A stretch of 64,000 nucleotides of DNA from NCBI RefSeq assembly GCF_014654675.1, contig NZ_BNBC01000017.1:1-64000 (forward strand), written 5' to 3'. The position numbers were made by a program, and so were the translations under genes. This document shows, one piece after another, positions 48,465 to 57,011 of the stretch. The stretch comes from Streptomyces spiralis (GTDB lineage: Bacteria > Actinomycetota > Actinomycetes > Streptomycetales > Streptomycetaceae). Within the stretch, counting starts at the first letter, position 1, and every line of letters begins with the position of its first letter. Below the pieces are notes generated by a model that worked only from the letters and a program-made list of their open reading frames with translations, ran no database searches and had not been told where the DNA came from.

Positions 48465-50888
48465 TCAGCCGGGGGCGTGACCGACCTGGAGATCGACTCG
48501 GTGGGCCCCTCCGTCGCCCAGCGCCACCTCGCCGGCCGCGGGCGGGTAGCCGGTGGCGACGACGGTGTAGGCGCCCGGGGCCAGATTCCGCAGGGTGTAC
48601 GTGCCGTCCGTGGCGGTCGTGGCCGACGCCACCACGTCGCCGCGCGCGTTCAGCAGGGTGACGCGGGCGTCGGGCACGGGGTGGCCGGTGTGCCCGTGGC
48701 GCACGGTCCCGTGCACGCCGCCGGCGCCCGCCAGGGTGACCTCGGAGAAGACCGGTCCCCTGCCGGCGACGACCCGCACGGCGCGAGGACGGTGCCCCTC
48801 GGCCGACACGACCAGGGTGTAGGCGCCGGGCTCGGGTTCCGCCAGGGCGTAGGTCCCGTCCTCGGCCGAGCGGGCGAGGTCCCTCTGGTGACCGCCGTGG
48901 TCGACGAGGGTGAGGGTGGCGTGGGCGAGCGGTTGACCGGCGTCGTCGCACACCCGGCCGCGCAGCGCACCGGCGGAGGGGCCGGACGTCGGACCGGCCT
49001 TCCGCGAGGGCGCCGATACGGCGGTCGTGCCGGGCGAGGGGGCCGGGGACACGGCGGCGGACGTGCCGGACGAAGGCACCGGGGACACGGCCGGGGTCCC
49101 CGTCTCGGCGGGCGGCGCCGGGGTCCGCGCGGCGGCCGGCGACACGGGCAGGGGCGACTCGGGGAGCGCGCCGTGGCGGCCCCGGACCAGGGAGGCGCCC
49201 GCCGCCGCCAGCGACATGGCGATGGCCAGGGAGAACACCACGACCAGGCCGTCGTGGAAGGGCTGCGAGATCAGATGGGGGAAGTACTCGCGCCCGGTGA
49301 GGTGGGCGGCGGCGGACGGCGAGAGGTGGCCGAGGATGGTCGGGCCCAGCAGGTGCTCGATCGGGTTGTAGCCGAGGAAGGCGGCGAACAGCACGCCGAC
49401 CGGCGGCAGCGCGGCGACCTGGTGGGCGGCTCCCGCCGGGACGCCCTGGGCGGTGAGGCCCGAGCTGAGCGTGTCCGGCAGACTGCGGGAGAGTCCGGCC
49501 ACCATGAGGGAGAAGAACACCCCCATGGACAGCACCATGCCGGCGTTCTGGAAGGTGGCGCGCATGCCGGAGGCGGCGCCGCGGGAGTCGGCCGGGACGC
49601 TCGACATGATGATCGACGTGTTCGGGGCGGCGAACAGGCCGCCGCCGAGGCCGTTGAGGAAGATCAGCCCGGCGAAGACCCAGTAGTCGAAGTCGCCGGG
49701 CAGGACGAGCAGCCCGGCGAACGACGCCGCCATCACGACGAACCCGGAGGCGGCGAACAGCCGCGCGCCGAACCGGTCGGACAGCACGCCCGAGACGGGT
49801 CCGGCGAGCAGGAAGCCGATGGTCAGCGGCAGCATGTAGATGCCGGCCCACAGCGGGGTGTCGGCGTAGTCGTAGCCGTGCAGCGGCAGCCAGATGCCCT
49901 GCAGCCAGATGATGAGCATGAACTGCAGTCCGCCGCGTGCGATCGCGCCCAGCAGGGTGGCCGCGTTGCCGCCCGCGAAGGCGGCGTCGCGGAACAGGCG
50001 CAGCGGGAACATCGGCTCGGCGACCTTGGTCTCGACCACGCAGAAGACGGCGAGCATCGCGGCCCCGCCGGCCAGTCCGGCCAGCACCCAGGGGTTGGTC
50101 CAGCCCATGGTGTGGCCGCCGTAGGGCTGGATGCCGTAGGTGATGCCCGCGAGCAGCGCGGTCAGCCCGACGGCGAAGGTGATGTTGCCCCACCAGTCCA
50201 TCCGGCCGGGCCGGCGCACGCCCGTCTCGCGCAGTGACGCGTACGCCCACACGGTGCCGATCAGGCCGATGGGCACGTTGACCCAGAAGACCGAGCGCCA
50301 GTTCCAGGTGACGAGCGCGCCGCCCAGCACCAGGCCGAGGAACGACCCGGCGATGCCCGCCACCATGTTCACGCCCAGGGCCATCCCCCGCTGCCGGGCG
50401 GGGAAGGCGTCGGTGAGGATGGCGGCGGAGTTGGCCATCAGCATCGATCCGCCCACGGCCTGCACGATGCGCCAGCCGATCAGCCACAGCGCGCCGCTGC
50501 CGCCGTGGAAGGGGTCGAGGGACAGCACCACCGAGGTGAGCGTGAAGATGAGGAAGCCGGCGTTGTAGATCCGGACGCGGCCCATCATGTCGCCGAGGCG
50601 GCCGAGGGCGACCACCAGGACCGCGGTGACGAGCATGTAGCCCATCAGCATCCACAGCAGGTAGCTGACGTTGGCCGGCTGGAGCGGATCGAGGCGGATG
50701 CCCGTGAAGATACCGGGCAGCGAGATCAGCACGATGGAGCTGTTGATGGTGGCGAGCAGCATGCCCAGGGTGGTGTTGGTCAGCGCGACCCACTTGTAGC
50801 GGGGGTGGTCCGCGCCCATCCAGGTGCCGCGCGTGCGCGGTCCGGCGCCGGTGGTGCCGGGTATGCGCCCGGTGTCCTCGGTGGTCAT
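48465..50888 (-). CDS. DHA2-type MFS exporter fused to two carboxypeptidase-regulatory-like domains
   Basis: Protein of 807 residues. Residues 30-600 are a fourteen-segment drug:H+ antiporter of the EmrB/QacA type (motifs LGRLGDMMGRVRIYNAGFLI, GWRIVQAVGGSMLMANSAAI). A Pro/Ala/Ser linker (605-650) joins two beta-sandwich CarboxypepD_reg domains, LRGRVCDDAGQPLAHATLTL (about 655-725) and VHGTVRHGHTGHPVPDARVT (about 730-795), each with the ADGTYTLRNLAPGAYTVVATG-like end. The extra domains should lie on one face of the membrane, perhaps for protein or ligand contact. The gene overlaps the marR stop codon by ATGA, so the two are translationally coupled and the substrate is probably sensed by that MarR. 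Confidence 0.92.
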   Translation of the reverse strand: MTTEDTGRIPGTTGAGPRTRGTWMGADHPRYKWVALTNTTLGMLLATINSSIVLISLPGIFTGIRLDPLQPANVSYLLWMLMGYMLVTAVLVVALGRLGDMMGRVRIYNAGFLIFTLTSVVLSLDPFHGGSGALWLIGWRIVQAVGGSMLMANSAAILTDAFPARQRGMALGVNMVAGIAGSFLGLVLGGALVTWNWRSVFWVNVPIGLIGTVWAYASLRETGVRRPGRMDWWGNITFAVGLTALLAGITYGIQPYGGHTMGWTNPWVLAGLAGGAAMLAVFCVVETKVAEPMFPLRLFRDAAFAGGNAATLLGAIARGGLQFMLIIWLQGIWLPLHGYDYADTPLWAGIYMLPLTIGFLLAGPVSGVLSDRFGARLFAASGFVVMAASFAGLLVLPGDFDYWVFAGLIFLNGLGGGLFAAPNTSIIMSSVPADSRGAASGMRATFQNAGMVLSMGVFFSLMVAGLSRSLPDTLSSGLTAQGVPAGAAHQVAALPPVGVLFAAFLGYNPIEHLLGPTILGHLSPSAAAHLTGREYFPHLISQPFHDGLVVVFSLAIAMSLAAAGASLVRGRHGALPESPLPVSPAAARTPAPPAETGTPAVSPVPSSGTSAAVSPAPSPGTTAVSAPSRKAGPTSGPSAGALRGRVCDDAGQPLAHATLTLVDHGGHQRDLARSAEDGTYALAEPEPGAYTLVVSAEGHRPRAVRVVAGRGPVFSEVTLAGAGGVHGTVRHGHTGHPVPDARVTLLNARGDVVASATTATDGTYTLRNLAPGAYTVVATGYPPAAGEVALGDGGAHRVDLQVGHAPG

Positions 50889-51379
50889 CTCGTGCTCCCC
50901 GTGTCGTGCCGCGTGGGCAGGTGGCGCGGCCCCGCGGCGCCTTCGAGCATCCGTCGCACCAGGGGGAGGGCGGTCCGCACGGCCTCGCCCAGCGCCTGCT
51001 GCTCCTCGGCGGGAAGGGCCGCCAGCAGATCGGCCAGCCGGCTGTCCCGCAGCCGCCGGCGCTCGGCGAGCAGCTCACGTCCGGCGTCGGTGACGGCGAC
51101 GAGGGTCACCCGCCCGTCCGCGGGGTCGTCGACGCGCCGCACCAGACCCCGGCGCTCCAGGCGCTGCACCAGCTGGGTCATCGACGGCTGGGCGACTCCC
51201 TCGGCCACCGCCAGCGCGGTCAGCCGGGCGGGACCCTCGCGCTCCAGCCGGGCCAGGGTGGAGGCCGTGGTGAAGCTCATGTCCCGCCGGTCGGTCACAG
51301 CCCTGATCACGGCGGAGGCCGTCTCGGCGAGCGCCCGCGCCGTCTCCAGCGGTTCCTGCCCGCGGTCCGACTGATCCAC
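50885..51379 (-). CDS. MarR family regulator of the downstream exporter
   Basis: Protein of 164 residues. The winged helix lies at about 38-110 (MSFTTASTLARLEREGPARLTALAVAEGVAQPSMTQLVQRLERRGLV with the wing DPADGRVTLVAVT). The first gene of a two-gene operon, it overlaps the MFS gene by four bases. GTG 51379 has no strong ribosome site. Palindromes in front of it (51397-51416) are the probable autoregulatory operators. It is expected to be released by a toxic compound that the exporter removes. Confidence 0.93.
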   Translation of the reverse strand: MDQSDRGQEPLETARALAETASAVIRAVTDRRDMSFTTASTLARLEREGPARLTALAVAEGVAQPSMTQLVQRLERRGLVRRVDDPADGRVTLVAVTDAGRELLAERRRLRDSRLADLLAALPAEEQQALGEAVRTALPLVRRMLEGAAGPRHLPTRHDTGSTR

Positions 51380-51396
51380 GTCTCAAGTATCACGCC

Positions 51397-51416
51397 GCCT
51401 ATATAGGCAGGCTATA
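51397..51416. promoter_or_regulatory. MarR operator palindromes
   Basis: GCCTATATAGGC (51397-51408) is a perfect palindrome that overlaps a second inverted repeat TATAG-GCAGG-CTATA (51402-51416). They lie 18 to 37 bases upstream of the marR start and would overlap its promoter. Confidence 0.75.
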
Positions 51417-51432
51417 AAAACTTCGTAAGAAC

Positions 51433-51525
51433 ATGCCCGGGCGCAGGGACAGGCCACTCCCCGGCGCAGGAACAGGCCGCTCCCCGGCGCAGGAACAGGC
51501 CATGCCCGGCGCAAGAACAAGCCCG
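51433..51525 (+). repeat. About four degenerate 23-base tandem repeats
   Basis: Units of the form CCCCGGCGCAGGAACAGGCC plus three variable bases follow each other between the marR promoter and the lipoprotein gene. The outer copies are more diverged. They fill most of the gap and do not encode a supported protein. Confidence 0.65.
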
Positions 51526-51592
51526 GCCGTCTCCCGCCGCATGAGTGGAAAAGCTCATGTCCGCATGCCGTCAGGCGCGGCAGGATCGGCGC

Positions 51593-52171
51593 ATGACGAC
51601 GATCAGGACGGTGGGGATCCGGCGGGGCGCGGTGCCGGTGGCGCTGCTGGCGGTGCTGGCGGCTGGGTGCGGGAACGAGCGGGCGGGCGACGACGTCGGC
51701 GCGCACGGACCCTCGCGAACCGCGGCGGCGACGCCCGGTGCATCGGCGAACGTGCGGTGTCCCGGTGAGAGCCCCACGCCGTCGGCGCCGGCCACGACCG
51801 CGGACACCTCCGTCCCGGACACGCCGCCCACCGACCACTACGCAGAGAACCACGGCTTCCGGGTGCCGATCGAGCTGTACGGCCGACGCCGCTGCGACGG
51901 GCTCGCCGCCGTCGCCCGGATCGAGAAGGCGCTCGAACCGCTGCGCAGGCGCGGTGACTTCAGCCCGGACGGCACGCGCCGGGTGCTGATCGGTCTCGGC
52001 TACGACGCCGGGAAGGTGGAGGCGTACCAGAACGGGGCGGGGGTCGGCTTCCTCATCGACGCCTCCTCCATGTGCCTGGAGGGCACGATGTACCCCAAAG
52101 TCACCGAGGCGGACGCCTTCGCCGGCTACCCGGACGGCACCGACTGCCGGCCCCCGAGCGGCGGCCACTGA
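51593..52171 (+). CDS. Putative lipoprotein, function unknown
   Basis: Protein of 192 residues. The signal peptide with lipobox LLAVLAAGC (Cys near residue 26) predicts a lipoprotein at the outer face of the membrane. A disordered Pro/Thr/Ala linker precedes a domain of about 110 residues (YAENHGFRVPIELYGRRRCD, VARIEKALEPLRRRGDFSPD, VEAYQNGAGVGFLIDASSMC, GYPDGTDCRPPSG) with three cysteines. I recognise no family. AGGA lies 8 bases before the ATG at 51593. A strong terminator follows. Confidence 0.82.
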   Translation: MTTIRTVGIRRGAVPVALLAVLAAGCGNERAGDDVGAHGPSRTAAATPGASANVRCPGESPTPSAPATTADTSVPDTPPTDHYAENHGFRVPIELYGRRRCDGLAAVARIEKALEPLRRRGDFSPDGTRRVLIGLGYDAGKVEAYQNGAGVGFLIDASSMCLEGTMYPKVTEADAFAGYPDGTDCRPPSGGH

Positions 52172-52196
52172 CGGCCCGGAGCCGGGGCGGCGAAGG

Positions 52197-52234
52197 CACG
52201 TCCGGGCCGGTCCCTGCGGACCGGCCCGGACGTG
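52197..52234. terminator. Strong bidirectional terminator
   Basis: CACGTCCGGGCCGGTCC (52197-52213) and GGACCGGCCCGGACGTG (52218-52234) make a perfect 17-base-pair stem with the loop CTGC. It lies between the convergent lipoprotein and katG genes, 25 and 13 bases from their stop codons. Confidence 0.9.
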
Positions 52235-52247
52235 GTGACCGGAGTGA

Positions 52248-54479
52248 TCAGACCAGGTCGAACCGGTCGAGGTTCATGACCTTGACCCACGCGTCGACGA
52301 AGTCGTGCACGAACTGCTCCTTCGCGTCGTCGCTCGCGTAGACCTCGGCGAGCGCCCGCAGCTCGGAGTTCGAGCCGAAGACCAGGTCGGCACGGCTGCC
52401 GGCCCACTTGACCTCGCCCGTGGCGGCGTCGCGACCCTCGAAGGTGTTCTGGTCCTCACTCGTCGCCTTCCACGTCGTGCCCAGGTCGAGCAGGTTGACG
52501 AAGAAGTCGTTGGTCAGGGACCCGGGGGTCGTGGTGAACACGCCGAGCTGCGACTGCTGGTGGTTCGCGCCCAGCACACGCAGACCGCCGACGAGGACCG
52601 TCATCTCCGGGGCGCTCAGGGTCAGCAGGTTGGCGCGGTCGAGCAGCAGGAACTCGGCCGGGAGGCGGTTGCCCTTGCCGATGTAGTTGCGGAAGCCGTC
52701 GGCGGTCGGCTCCAGCGCGGCGAACGACTCCACGTCCGTCTGCTCCTGCGAGGCGTCCACGCGGCCCGGCGTGAAGGGCACCTCGACCTCGAAGCCGGCC
52801 TCCTTGGCGGCCCGCTCGACGGCCGCGCCGCCGGCGAGCACGATCAGGTCGGCGAGCGAGATCCGCTTGCCGCCGCTCTGGGCGGAGTTGAAGGACTCCT
52901 GGATGCCCTCCAGGGTGCGCAGAACCAGGGCCAGCTGGTCGGGGTCGTTGACCTCCCAGTTGCGCTGCGGCTCCAGGCGGACCCGGGCGCCGTTGGCGCC
53001 GCCGCGCTTGTCGCTGCCGCGGAAGGACGAGGCCGACGCCCACGCGGCGGACACCAGCTGGGACACCGTGAGGCCGGAGTCGAGGACCTTGGCCTTGAGG
53101 GAGGCGATGTCCTCGGCGCCGACGAGCTCGTACGTCCGCTCGGGCAGCGGGTCCTGCCACAGCAGGACCTCGGCCGGAACCTCCGGGCCGAGGTAGCGGG
53201 CGACCGGGCCCATGTCACGGTGGGTCAGCTTGAACCAGGCCCGGGCGAAGGCGTCCGCGAACTCCTCGGGGTTCTCCAGGAAGCGCCGCGAGATCGGCCC
53301 GTAGACCGGGTCGAACCGGAGCGAGAGGTCGGTGGTGAGCATCGTCGGGGCGTGGGTCTTGGACGGGTCGTGGGCGTCGGGCACGGTCCCGGCTCCGGCG
53401 CCGTCCTTCGGCCGCCACTGGTTCGCGCCGGCGGGGCTCTTGAACAGCTCCCACTCGTAGCCGAAGAGGATCTCGAAGAAGCTGTTGTCCCAGGTCGTCG
53501 GCGTGTTGGTCCAGGTGACCTCGAGACCACTGGTGATCGTGTCGCCACCCTTGCCGGTGCCGTAGGTGCTCTTCCAGCCCAGGCCCATGTCCTCCAGGCC
53601 GGCGGCCTCCGGGTCGGGGCCGACGTGGTCCGCCGGGCCGGCACCGTGGGTCTTGCCGAAGGTGTGGCCGCCCGCGATCAGGGCGACGGTCTCCTCGTCG
53701 TTCATCGCCATCCGGCGGAAGGTCTCGCGGATGTCGCGGGCCGCGGCGATCGGGTCCGGGTTGCCGTTCGGGCCCTCCGGGTTGACGTAGATCAGACCCA
53801 TCTGGACCGCGCCGAGGGGGTTCTCCAGCTCCCGGTCACCGGTGTAGCGCTCGTCGCCGAGCCAGGTGGTCTCGGGACCCCAGTAGACGTCCTCCTCGGC
53901 CTCCCAGACGTCCTCGCGGCCGCCGGCGTAGCCGAAGGTCTTGAAGCCCATCGACTCCAGGGCGACGTTGCCGGCCAGGATCATCAGGTCGGCCCACGAC
54001 AGGCTCCGGCCGTACTTCTTCTTCACCGGCCACAGCAGGCGGCGGGCCTTGTCGAGGTTGGCGTTGTCCGGCCAGCTGTTGAGCGGCGCGAACCGCTGCT
54101 GGCCGGCGCCGGCGCCGCCACGGCCGTCGCTGATCCGGTAGGTGCCCGCGCTGTGCCAGGCCATACGGATGATCAGCGGGCCGTAGTGGCCGAAGTCGGC
54201 GGGCCACCAGTCCTGAGAGGTCGTCAGGACCTCGGCGATGTCCCGCTTCACGGCCGGCAGGTCGAGGGACTGGAACGCCTCGGCGTAGTCGAAGTCCTCA
54301 CCGAGGGGGTTGGCCACGGCGGGGTTCTTCGCGAGGATCTTCAGATTCAGCCGTTCCGGCCACCACTGACGGTTTCCGCCACCCTGAGTCGGGTGCGGGG
54401 CGCGCCCGTGCGCGACCGGGCAGCCGCCTCCGGCCTCCGTCTTGGCGTCGGTGACGACTGCATCGTGGTTCTCGGACAT
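52248..54479 (-). CDS. katG: Catalase-peroxidase
   Basis: Protein of 743 residues, the normal two-domain length. It destroys hydrogen peroxide and oxidises peroxidase substrates in the cytoplasm. The distal haem triad is Arg105-Trp108-His109 in IIRMAWHSAGTYR. The proximal histidine lies in IAGGHTFGKTHGAG. The Met-Tyr-Trp cross-link partners are visible (GLIYVNPEG, RRMAMNDEE, and the triad Trp). The second domain is a degenerate duplicate (LVSAAWASASSFRGSDKRGG, LADLIVLAGGAAVERAAKEA). GGAAGGA lies before the ATG. The gene follows furA by 24 bases, the classical peroxide-responsive operon of streptomycetes (cpeB/catC in some names). Confidence 0.98.
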   Translation of the reverse strand: MSENHDAVVTDAKTEAGGGCPVAHGRAPHPTQGGGNRQWWPERLNLKILAKNPAVANPLGEDFDYAEAFQSLDLPAVKRDIAEVLTTSQDWWPADFGHYGPLIIRMAWHSAGTYRISDGRGGAGAGQQRFAPLNSWPDNANLDKARRLLWPVKKKYGRSLSWADLMILAGNVALESMGFKTFGYAGGREDVWEAEEDVYWGPETTWLGDERYTGDRELENPLGAVQMGLIYVNPEGPNGNPDPIAAARDIRETFRRMAMNDEETVALIAGGHTFGKTHGAGPADHVGPDPEAAGLEDMGLGWKSTYGTGKGGDTITSGLEVTWTNTPTTWDNSFFEILFGYEWELFKSPAGANQWRPKDGAGAGTVPDAHDPSKTHAPTMLTTDLSLRFDPVYGPISRRFLENPEEFADAFARAWFKLTHRDMGPVARYLGPEVPAEVLLWQDPLPERTYELVGAEDIASLKAKVLDSGLTVSQLVSAAWASASSFRGSDKRGGANGARVRLEPQRNWEVNDPDQLALVLRTLEGIQESFNSAQSGGKRISLADLIVLAGGAAVERAAKEAGFEVEVPFTPGRVDASQEQTDVESFAALEPTADGFRNYIGKGNRLPAEFLLLDRANLLTLSAPEMTVLVGGLRVLGANHQQSQLGVFTTTPGSLTNDFFVNLLDLGTTWKATSEDQNTFEGRDAATGEVKWAGSRADLVFGSNSELRALAEVYASDDAKEQFVHDFVDAWVKVMNLDRFDLV

Positions 54480-54503
54480 GGGAATCCTTCCGGACAGGGC
54501 GGA

Positions 54504-54950
54504 TCACGGTGCTGAGGAACTACGGCTGGTGGCACAGTCGGGGCACAGGCCCCAGTAGATGACCTCGGCCTCGTCTATCGAGAAGCCGTGGTCGTCGGAC
54601 GCGGTCAGGCAGGGTGCCTCGCCCACCGCGCAGTCCACGTCGGCGACGGCACCGCACGACCGGCACACGACGTGGTGATGGTTGTCCCCGACACGTCCCT
54701 CGAACCGGGCCGGGCTGCCGGCCGGTTCGATACGGCGCACGAGCCCCGCCGCGGTGAGGGCGTGCAGGGCCTCGTACACGGCCTGGAGGGAGACATGGCC
54801 GACGCGCTGACGCACCCCGGACGCGATCGCCTCCACGCCGAGGTGGTCACCCGCCCGGACGGTCTCCAGGAGTGCGACGCGCGCGGCTGTCACCCGCAGG
54901 CCCGCACCGCGCAACTCCTGGGCCGCCGTCGGAGGCTCGGCTTCCGTCAT
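54504..54950 (-). CDS. furA: Fur-family peroxide-sensing repressor FurA
   Basis: Protein of 148 residues. The N-terminal winged helix covers about 10-85 (LRGAGLRVTAARVALLETVR, VSLQAVYEALHALTAAGLVRRIE). The metal-binding dimerisation domain has GDNHHHVVCRSCG and a C-terminal CPDC motif for structural zinc. FurA represses katG and itself until peroxide oxidises it. It is upstream of katG in one operon. The ATG at 54950 has only GGGGGTAGG about 11 bases upstream, so translation may be weak. The operator should lie in 54951-55010, but no exact consensus was recognised there. Confidence 0.96.
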   Translation of the reverse strand: MTEAEPPTAAQELRGAGLRVTAARVALLETVRAGDHLGVEAIASGVRQRVGHVSLQAVYEALHALTAAGLVRRIEPAGSPARFEGRVGDNHHHVVCRSCGAVADVDCAVGEAPCLTASDDHGFSIDEAEVIYWGLCPDCATSRSSSAP

Positions 54951-55067
54951 GCGGCCGAACCTACCCCCATAAACACGAACGGTTCAAGAAAACGAAGGGT
55001 GAAAGTCTGGAATCGTGTCGCGCGGGCCGGCCGGCGCTCGGGTCCGGGCGGCGCCCCGCCGCAAACG

Positions 55068-55106
55068 CGTCGGTCCGGGCGAGGACTGCCCCCGCCCGGA
55101 CCGACG
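55068..55106. terminator. Terminator downstream of phosphoglucomutase
   Basis: CGTCGGTCCGGGCG (55068-55081) and CGCCCGGACCGACG (55093-55106) form a perfect 14-base-pair stem with an 11-base loop, 76 bases after the pgm stop codon on the minus strand. Confidence 0.8.
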
Positions 55107-55181
55107 TACACCCCTGTCGTCCTCCTGCCGTCCTCCCGTCGCCATGCGTCCGTTCCCGCGGCGTACGCCGTCCCGGGCCGG

Positions 55182-56822
55182 TCAGCCGCCCAGCGCCGCC
55201 AGGACCACCTGCTTGGCCTCGTCCTGGACCCGGCGGAGGTGGTCGGCGCCCCGGAAGGACTCCGCGTAGACCTTGTAGACGTCCTCGGTGCCCGAGGGAC
55301 GCGCCGCGAACCAGGCGTTCTCGGTGGCCACCTTGATGCCGCCGATGGAGGCGCCGTTGCCCGGGGCCTCGGTGAGCACGGCGGTGACCGGCTCCCCGGC
55401 GAGGGTGTCGGCGCTGACCTGGGCCGGGGACAGCTTGGCCAGGCGTGCCTTCTCCTCCCGGGAGGCGGGCGCGTCGATGCGGGCGTAGGCGGGTTCGCCG
55501 AAGCGCGCGGTGAGGGCCGCGTAGTGCTCGGACGGCGTCCTGCCGGTGACGGCCGTGATCTCGGAGGCGAGCAGGGCCAGGATGATGCCGTCCTTGTCGG
55601 TGGTCCACACCGAGCCGTCCCGGCGCAGGAACGACGCCCCGGCGGACTCCTCGCCGCCGAAGCCGAGCGAGCCGTCGACCAGTCCGTCCACGAACCACTT
55701 GAAGCCCACGGGGACCTCGACGAGCCGGCGGCCGAGGTCGGCGGCGACCCGGTCGATCATCCCGGAGGACACCAGGGTCTTGCCGACGGCCGCCTCGGCG
55801 GGCCACTGCGTGCGGTGGGCGTAGAGGTAGGAGATGGCGGTGGCCAGGTAGTGGTTGGGGTTCATCAGCCCGCCGTCGGGAGTGACGATGCCGTGCCGGT
55901 CGGCGTCGGCGTCGTTGCCCGTGGCGATCCGGAACCGGTCGCGCTGCTCGATGAGGGAGGCCATCGCGTACGGCGAGGAGCAGTCCATGCGGATCTTTCC
56001 GTCCCAGTCCAGCGTCATGAACCGCCAGGTGGGGTCGGTGAGCGGATTGACCACGGTCAGGTCGAGGCGGTGCTGTTCGGCGATGCGGCCCCAGTAGGCG
56101 ACGGATGCTCCGCCGAGCGGGTCGGCGCCGATGCGCAGGCCGGCGTCGCGGATCGCGTCCAGGTCCAGCACGCTCGGCAGGTCCGAGACGTAGGCGCCGA
56201 GGAAGTCGTGGCGGCCGGTGCCGGGGGCGGCGAGCGCCCGGGTGTAGGGGATGCGCCGTACGTCCTTCAGCCCGGCGGCGATGATCTCGTTCGCCCGGTC
56301 CTGGATCCAGGAGGTCGCCTCGGAGCCGGCCGGGCCGCCGCTCGGCGGGTTGTACTTGAAGCCGCCGTCGCCGGGCGGGTTGTGGGAGGGGGTGACGACC
56401 ACGCCGTCGGCGAGGTGCGAGGTACGGCCCCGGTTGTGGGTGAGGATGGCGTGCGAGACAGCCGGGGTGGGGGTGTAGCCGTCCGCTGCGTCGATGAGCA
56501 CGGTGACGTCGTTGGCAGCGAAGACCTCCAGCGCGGTGACCTTCGCCGGCTCGGACAGGGCGTGCGTGTCCGCGCCGAGGAAGAGGGGGCCGTCGGTGCC
56601 CTGCCCGGCGCGGTACTCGCAGATGGCCTGGCTGGTCGCGGCGATGTGGTCGTCGTTGAACGCCGCCGCCAGGGACGAGCCGCGATGGCCGGACGTGCCG
56701 AACGCCACGCGCTGGCCCGGTTCGGCCGGGTCGGGGTGGAGAGCGTAGTACGCGGTGACCAGCCGGGCGACGTCGATCAGGTCCTCGGGCCCGGCCGGCC
56801 TGCCCGCTCGTTCCTGCTGCAT
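55182..56822 (-). CDS. pgm: Phosphoglucomutase (alpha-D-glucose phosphate specific)
   Basis: Protein of 546 residues, the standard length. It interconverts glucose 1-phosphate and glucose 6-phosphate for glycogen, trehalose and cell-wall sugar supply. The substrate entry motif is FGTSGHRGSS. The phospho-serine loop is VVTPSHNPPGDGG (Ser146). The metal loop is GNDADADRHGIV, the sugar loop is GGEESAGASFLRRDG, and the phosphate-binding end is AARPSGTEDVYKVYAES. All catalytic parts are intact. GAGGAG precedes the ATG at 56822. The gene stands alone between furA and a GAF-protein gene. Confidence 0.97.
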   Translation of the reverse strand: MQQERAGRPAGPEDLIDVARLVTAYYALHPDPAEPGQRVAFGTSGHRGSSLAAAFNDDHIAATSQAICEYRAGQGTDGPLFLGADTHALSEPAKVTALEVFAANDVTVLIDAADGYTPTPAVSHAILTHNRGRTSHLADGVVVTPSHNPPGDGGFKYNPPSGGPAGSEATSWIQDRANEIIAAGLKDVRRIPYTRALAAPGTGRHDFLGAYVSDLPSVLDLDAIRDAGLRIGADPLGGASVAYWGRIAEQHRLDLTVVNPLTDPTWRFMTLDWDGKIRMDCSSPYAMASLIEQRDRFRIATGNDADADRHGIVTPDGGLMNPNHYLATAISYLYAHRTQWPAEAAVGKTLVSSGMIDRVAADLGRRLVEVPVGFKWFVDGLVDGSLGFGGEESAGASFLRRDGSVWTTDKDGIILALLASEITAVTGRTPSEHYAALTARFGEPAYARIDAPASREEKARLAKLSPAQVSADTLAGEPVTAVLTEAPGNGASIGGIKVATENAWFAARPSGTEDVYKVYAESFRGADHLRRVQDEAKQVVLAALGG

Positions 56823-57011
56823 GGCGCACTCCTCGCGTTCGATCGTGTATCCGCTCGCGATGTCATCTTCCCCCCTCGCCGGAGCGCGGGCGCACCGGCT
56901 CGGCAGCGCGGCGACCGGCGGGGCCGGGGGTGCCTCCCGGCCGCAGGCCGGGGGGAGGGACTTGCGCAACCGGCCCTGGGTGCGGGGCTGCCGGGCGCCG
57001 CGCGGGGACCG

